Positions 58,291-64,000 of a stretch of 64,000 nucleotides of DNA are shown here, one piece after another. The notes below the pieces were generated by a model. The model saw only the letters and a program-made list of their open reading frames with translations, had not been told where the DNA came from and did no database searches. Positions within the stretch are counted from its first letter, which is position 1. Each line of letters opens with the position of its first letter. Source of the DNA: Sparassis latifolia. Its lineage: Eukaryota > Basidiomycota > Agaricomycetes > Polyporales > Sparassidaceae. The translations under genes were made by a program, and so were the position numbers. The stretch spans positions 186,001 to 250,000 of the forward strand of contig CM031562.1 of NCBI GenBank assembly GCA_018466975.1, written 5' to 3'.

Positions 58291-60037
58291 CAGCTGTACT
58301 TACTAGAAATGTTAACATTGTATGGCTAGAGCCAGCAGAGTAGTGTGTACATATGCCAATAGCATTTTACATGCTGTTTTACAATGGCCATGGGCTGTAA
58401 AACAGTCCATAGGCTCTGTAAAACTCTTACAGGGTGTTAGCCAGTGTACTGTAATACAGCCAATGCATAATACAGCCCAGACGGCCAGTTGACTCCGGGG
58501 CCGAGGCCAGATTCAGCTTAATAATCACTAGCGTGCCGCACCCTAATATGGAATAGGGCGATGGGCGAGATGGCAGCTGCGGGATACCCAACATGGTATG
58601 TTATTCTCACATTTTCTGGACTTTCTGCACTCGAAACTGTTACCCTTTCCTTGCAGCACTGCAGCTGTGAGCATATATATCTCATAGGGGGACATACTGT
58701 AGGCATAGAGGTATACATAGAAAACATATTAGAGCATGGCAGATCTCCACATGTACGCAAAAAAGCAGAAAATAAAATAAAAACATACTGCTTGCCATTG
58801 CAAAACCTGTACCTGCAGTTGCAAAAAACACCTCGCCAGAACATGCTAGTCAGAGTCAAAACCCCCGTCGTCATCTCGAGCATCTCCCACTTCCACAGGA
58901 TTGACATCATCTCCCCAGTCGGACTCGCTGCCATCAGAATTGCACCCGCTGGGGGCATCCGCGTCCGGCACGCTGTCATTCTGGCTCTCCGACACAAAGA
59001 CTGCATCCACGCCAAGTATGCGGGGCATGACATCGGGAGCATCGGGAGCAGCTGAGACAGCGTAGGAAGTGGGCGCACTTGTCATGGCGGGACGATGAAT
59101 GTCGGCGCTCGTTGGGGATACAGGCAGGTATTGATGGATCCAGCCATGCACAATGTGCGCCTTCGCAAGGACAGGCTGCCAATGTTTCGACCACTTCTGA
59201 ACCAGACGTAGTCAGATTGATGCTTGCTTCGCTGCGTATGTGCAATGCCCGGCCACAATATCAGTTCGACCCTCACGATGGTGACCTTGAGAAAGCCACC
59301 AGGCAGCTTTCTGTGTCAGAAACTCCAGCGATCAGTGCATCTCATCGACAAGGGTCTTCCATTCTTCCTCCCACCGATCTGCTCGCACAACAGTCTTCGC
59401 CCACTCGACATGCAAGTGATCATCATTGTCCTCTGGCGCAGTGCTGTCTTGCACAGATGCGGGGTCTTCCTGGGCAACAGCGGCTTGCTCTGGCATGGAT
59501 GCGAGGTCTTGCTGGGCCAACGTGGTAGGCGCCTGAGACGTACGACAAGGTACCAGCCAAATCCACAATGGTTCATGGTGGCCTTCACTTCTCTCGTTCT
59601 CCTTCCATGCAGGACCTCGATTATCTCCGTCTTTAAATTCTTGAAACCTTATCTTCCACTCCCCGCCTGGATCCAGCACTAGGAGCGCATGGCAAGTGTC
59701 ATGATATTGAGCAATGGCGAGGGCAATCTTTAGGTTGAACACACGGATGTTCATCTTCGAGCACGTATTTGCCTTCTTGCCCATACTGGCAATATTGATC
59801 CTGTACTTGGCAAGAAGCCTGGCATAGATCCGACGCAGATGGCGAATGTCTTCCAGGGCATCCTCGACTTGAGCCATGCGGAAGTGGTGCTCCTTCTCGA
59901 TGATGCCACCACAACAGCCCACTTTGCGCTGAGCCTGCGCAAGCTCGGAGGGTAGGTATAGCTTGAGATCTTCAGCGTGAATGAGTGGGCTTGCGTCAGC
60001 GCTCTCAGGAAGGGAGTCGACGCCACTGACAATGATG
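58291..60037 (-). mobile_element. K3, KDZ transposon fragment
   Basis: Begins CAGCTGTACTTAC, as K1 does, and matches 19868-20415 and then 40651-41860. CCCACATC (58283-58290) is its presumed left duplication, but no matching right copy was seen because the element is cut near 60037 by the inverted-repeat segment. No K2-like insertion is present at the corresponding site, so it serves as the empty-site reference. Confidence 0.82.
58846..60037 (-). pseudogene. K3 KDZ transposase C-terminal fragment
   Basis: Codes for the last part of the transposase: HFRMAQVEDALEDIRHLRRI, GGEWKIRFQEFKDGDNRGP, VEWAKTVVRADRWEEEW, and the acidic end GGFDSD. It is interrupted by two TGA codons, at about 59340 and at 59212-59214. 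At the second, K1 has CGA at 41020-41022, so the change can be seen directly. Confidence 0.82.
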
Positions 60038-60844
60038 CTCACGTGGTTCATCCAGGAGACCTCAGTCACCCCCTATGTGCACTAGTATTTTTCCTTAGCA
60101 CCTGCCATTCATCCCACACGTCGTGCTCACCATGTGTCGGCTCGAGCTCATCGTTGCTGATGACAAGCTCCATTACATGCTCAAAAAATTCTCCTAAATA
60201 TTTTCATCCAGATTCACATGCTCATTCGATTGCAGGGCCAATGCTTTGCAGTGTGTGGGCCTGACCTTGCATTGAATAAATCTTCCACACTGAACACTTC
60301 TTCTTCAAAGTGTGTAAACCACAATTGCAATGTCAACGAGGATACAGTGCAGCTTATGTGAGGTTGTACACCTGTGACATCTCATCTTCTTGACTATCTC
60401 CAGGTTCTTGAATCTGCACGCTACATAGTGTTCAATCCATGGTTGAATGACATGCTCTGGGGCTAGTACATAGTACAGTGTTAATGAGGGGGGTAAATAC
60501 TACACTTAGTGAAGCATGACTTACGACATGGTACATAACCATTAAGACCCTCAGAATTTGGCATATTTTAAAGGACTTCCATGTATTCTGGCATCAAGAA
60601 TCACCAAGAGACGAGTAAGCGAGAGGACACATTGCGTTTGTGATGCGGCGCGGGGCCAGTGATATCTCCGCATCAACTTCGACATTTTTGCCTCGCGAGC
60701 CTCCTACAGCAGCAACAACAGCCGGGTGGTACAAGATTTTTGGGTTATATGCTTACTACTGGTGTATGAATTCATTCAGATTATCGCTATACCTTACAAA
60801 TTAATGCCCCGTGAGTGATGGTGCACCATTCTTGTGAGCTTAGC

Positions 60845-61057
60845 ATCAGGAAAACCCAACTTTTACTTATGGGACTTATTCCGACTTTTTGTCCTTTTTT
60901 GCCTTATTTAAGGCCCATAAGTTTCCAAAAGTCGACTTTTAAGGCTCTAAGGAAATATGACTTATAGACTTTTTGTCCTTTTCTACCTTATTTAAGGCCC
61001 ATAAGTGCATTTAAGTCACATAAGGACACCTTTAAGTAAAAGTTGGGTGTTCCTGAT
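60845..61057. mobile_element. 213-bp MITE
   Basis: Ends ATCAGGAAAACCCAACTTTT and the near-exact complement (one mismatch within the first 20). The interior holds two diverged copies of a 50-bp unit with CCTTATTTAAGGCCCATAAG. No clear target duplication. Confidence 0.6.
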
Positions 61058-62836
61058 AGTAGTACCCAGAGTGTCACAGTGGTCTTGTCTGGCAGGGCAC
61101 GTCGAATATGGAATATGCGAAGTGAATCTCATGCCTGCAAGGTAAAGATGGGTGGCACATGCTGCGAATTCTGACCTCAGTGCACGCTGTGCTGGCGACG
61201 TCACCTGGCAGGAGTGTTTTCATTTTGAACTGCATCACATATATTCGGCGCACTTTCGGAGTGGATACTTGTCATTTTCGCTCTACAGGCTTCATTCCAT
61301 TTTGTTGCCCTGAAGACTGATCATCACACGAGCTCTTGCATTGTTCTTCTGCCCTCTATGTTGGGTACGAGAGCCCCATCACTTAGAGTATCCAGATGAC
61401 TCTCGGATTGCCTCGTAGGCAGCATAACGGACAGGGTGACCAGATATCCTCAAGGTGAGTCAATGCTTAGTACAGGTCTAATTATGTTCGTTGCTATCCA
61501 GCGGTCCAGTGCATGTCGCCTATCGCACGCTCATGACTACCCGTTCTTCGCGAAAACACCTATTACTGGGAACTACCTCCAGGTTTCATGCTTCCTGCAC
61601 CCTGATGCGGACGCGGGAAGGTGCGTTCAACCTGTGCTTTTTCCCTTATTTCTCACCACCCATGGGCAACTAAGTTTTAATCATGCAGCTCACCTCTGTG
61701 ACACTGTCATCGTCAGCATAGGTGAGGTAAGTACAATGTCACTCGCGATCCCTCCTCTCCTTCCTTATGCTACACTCATGGTCCAACCAGCCGCCATTTA
61801 TCATCGTGGAACACTTCGTCGCCTGCGCTGTTCAAGACATTCTCTAACACAATCAAGATCAGTCTGTCATCCATTGAAGAGTCGCCTGCACCGAAGAAAA
61901 ATGAGATGCCAAGGTAAGTAAAATTGGTGAAATGCACTGTTTGCGATATTGATGAATGGTCGCCATCTAGCTTCTTCATGGAGATGTGAGTGCATCCATT
62001 GCCTTTTACTTGACTTGGTCATTCATGTTGTTTCTCAGGCTGAAAGCGGGCGCTTCTTCCTTTGTTGCACCTGCTCGCGCTGTGTGAGCTGTCCCTGTCG
62101 TTTGCTGGGCTTCATCGTGCGTTGTGGACCTTACAGCAGTGCTTCTAGCTTTGGTTATGTGTGCTGTACTCTCGCATCTATCAGCTTCACAGTGTCGATG
62201 ATACAAGGTACCACAAGCTGCACTTCTTGGCAGTGAGAGGTGTCGGGTCATGAGAGGAAGGACCCGCAGCGCCTCATGATGAGCGTTCCATCTTGATTTT
62301 TGTGCCTCCGAGGAAGGATCAAGACCTGATGCCTCTGCTATAGGTCTCGTCATGAATAGCGATGCGGCTGTAGCGTCGGAGACTGGAGAAACTGCAAGTT
62401 CAGCTCAGTTCGTGCACCATCCAATCCTGCATCAGGAGTTTGTACTTGTTAAAAAACACCGCTCGACTCGGAGTTCTCAACTTTATGTGGAGAGCGATCT
62501 GGATGGGGAGCAACCAGCCCGTCGGACTTGCGAAAATCCTCATCGAGTGGTCGTGAGTAAAGAATGCCCGTTCCACATCGACACTCTACGACGGGCGCGC
62601 GTTCTCTTTCCCGCTGGATGCGGACATGTATCTCGCGCGCGAGGGCGACCTGTGTGTTCATGCTCTACTTCGATGTCTCCTTCACCTCCATGGCCAAGCC
62701 GATCCCACTGGACGTGGACATGTATCTCATGCGCGAGGTGACCTGATCCTCGTGGAGGTGTGGCCACTCGGCGGAAGTCACCCACTGCGTGGTGCCTCAG
62801 CGTGGGCACACCCCTCAAGGGTAAGGGCCACCCGAA

Positions 62837-62977
62837 GGTCATGAGCTTCAGCACAGGCCTGGTGTCGGTGTCGACGCCATGGCCAGGTACTTGCAACTGT
62901 GCAACTTCTTGAACCAGGTCATCTACCGCGAGAGCATCTTACATGTTTATGATGAATACTTCTTGCTATGTACATAG
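62837..62977 (+). other. possible terminal exon of an unrecognised gene
   Basis: A stretch of 46 codons before TAG looks coding (VDAMARYLQLCNFLNQVIY, then SILHVYDEYFLL). It is preceded by weak coding-like sequence with a doubled motif around 62610-62740 (DMYLARE and DVDMYLMREV), in other frames. No family recognised. Confidence 0.2.
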
Positions 62978-63209
62978 TAATTAGTAGAATGAAAATATTT
63001 AGGAGAATTTTTTGAGCATGTAATGGAGCTTGTCATCAGCAACGATGAGCTCGAGCCGACGCATGGTGAGCACGACGTGCGGGACGAATGGCAGGTGCTA
63101 AGGAAAAATACTAGTACACGTAGGGGGTGACTGAGGTCTCCTGGATGAACCACGTGAGAGCCACGCGTCGGCATCACGGCATCTGTCCTTAAACGAACCG
63201 TAACCAAAC

Positions 63210-63694
63210 AGGACCCCCGCGAATCCACTGAGAGCTCCGATGCACCCATCCCCGAAAAATGGGCGGCCGGAGGCAAAATGTTAGATCTCCGACCCCCGGA
63301 AATGGCGAAAAAGACGCCAAAAGTTGCATGCGAAACACCCCGAAATGTGACCCTCCAACCTGAGGTTAGGTCCAGAACCCCCGAAAACTGAGGTTGGCTG
63401 GCGGATCTTTCAGGTTTCGGAGGATGGGCCTAAAGTTTAGCCATATGTGGTGGTTTGGGAGGAAAGTTTTAGTAATTTGGCTCACAAAAGCTTGGGTTTT
63501 GCGCAGGAAGCGAAATTTTTGTTCCGCAGGCTGTCGAACGTAATTCTAGGTGGCCGAATGTTCGATCCCACATACCCCCGAAAACGGCCGACCCGCCGCC
63601 AGGTTGTGTGCAAACCCCCGAAACTGGGTGATCGGCCACCCCTGAGAAATGTCGTCGCCGGGATCGGAGCTCTTAGTTGATTCGCGGGGGTCCT
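63210..63694. mobile_element. 485-bp MITE with 8-bp target-site duplication
   Basis: Terminal inverted repeats AGGACCCCCGCGAATC with a further stretch to CTCCGAT, and AACCAAAC directly repeated on both sides (63202-63209, 63695-63702). The interior is GC-rich with CCCCGAAA units and no transposase. An 8-bp duplication suits hAT or KDZ-type mobilisation. Confidence 0.75.
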
Positions 63695-63702
63695 AACCAA
63701 AC

Positions 63703-64000
63703 GACCTCCATACAAAGGACACTTTCGAGGAGCACATCTAGTGAGACCCGATCTGCATCATCGTAGTTTCATGGAAGGAGGTACAATAAACACGAGATGA
63801 ACACAGTGTACCTACCAATAGCGCGCCTCATTCCAACCATAGAGCGGTGACGTGGAATGGCCTAAGCTGTGCATTGAAATGATATCAAATTTGAACACTG
63901 TTCAAGCGAGAAGTTACCTGTTGACTCTCCATAAGTAGGGAAGATTTGACTATGAGTATTGACCAATGAAGGCGCGCGAACGAGCTCAAGCACTCAGGCT
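63703..64000. other. no recognisable gene
   Basis: Short frames only. Nothing is supported up to the window end. Confidence 0.4.

Larger units (their letters stand above)
60038..63158. mobile_element. 3.1-kb segment between long terminal inverted repeats
   Basis: 60038-60211 and 62985-63158 are inverted copies about 95% alike, with outer ends CTCACGTGGTTCATCC. They bound unrecognised DNA. No flanking duplication is obvious. The interior has several short frames on the plus strand (61436-61921, 62352-62741), none with a known domain. It may be a non-autonomous DNA transposon whose internal gene is lost, or a fold-back. Confidence 0.55.

Noticed and set aside
60038..63158. Treating the 174-bp arms as the ends of K3
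   Set aside because: K3 has its own left end at 58291 with a different sequence, and K1 does not contain these arms.

Overview
The window looks like fungal DNA, most likely from an agaricomycete (mushroom-forming basidiomycete). The reasons are 47-57 bp spliceosomal introns, KDZ (Kyakuja-Dileera-Zisupton) transposases with CxC2-type cysteine clusters, a TET/JBP-type oxygenase linked to a KDZ transposase, a Crinkler-type gene, a chromodomain Ty3 element and a Tad-like LINE. This assignment rests on family recognition by eye; no database search was run. Almost nothing here is ordinary host sequence. The window is a stack of transposons inserted into one another.

Layout, left to right. 1-3493: sparse sequence, a fold-back element (905-1759) and the first half of a Crinkler-like gene. 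3494-16221: Gypsy element G1 on the minus strand, with near-identical 1.2-kb LTRs; it splits the Crinkler-like gene, whose reading frame resumes at 16222. 16553-19867: the 3' half of a LINE (RT, RNase H, zinc finger, poly(A)). 19868-57588: a 37.7-kb outer KDZ element (K1), flanked by the 8-bp duplication GTCCAGAT and sitting inside the LINE, whose reading frame resumes at 57597. Inside K1 lies a 20.2-kb inner KDZ element (K2, 20424-40642) with its own 8-bp duplication GGCGCCAG. An 8-kb chromovirus (G2, 47160-55142, duplication CACAT) also lies in K1, within an intron of a K1 cargo gene. Without these two insertions K1 is about 9.5 kb. 58291-60037: a third KDZ fragment (K3) in the same LINE. 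60038-63158: a 3.1-kb segment between long inverted repeats, holding a small MITE. 63210-63694: a MITE with an 8-bp duplication.

K2 is the most interesting unit. It carries a decayed CxC2-KDZ transposase, a TET/JBP-type 2-oxoglutarate/Fe(II) dioxygenase with visible catalytic residues and clean splice junctions, a cargo gene homologous to one in K1, and two further large cargo proteins: one with a six-cysteine cluster, acidic tracts and a coiled coil, the other with about eight degenerate repeats. Each end carries an array of a 12-bp core motif in opposite orientation. K1 carries a broken KDZ transposase, an RNase H1 N-terminal-like protein and the shared cargo gene.

Many element genes are broken by stops of the CGA-to-TGA or TGG-to-TAG/TGA type, which fits deamination of methylated cytosine or a RIP-like process. 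The TET/JBP domain exons and most cargo exons are far less damaged. G2 carries three compact extra ORFs after integrase: two overlapping membrane microproteins and a CCHC-knuckle protein. A GGGTTTT slippery heptamer abuts its gag stop codon.
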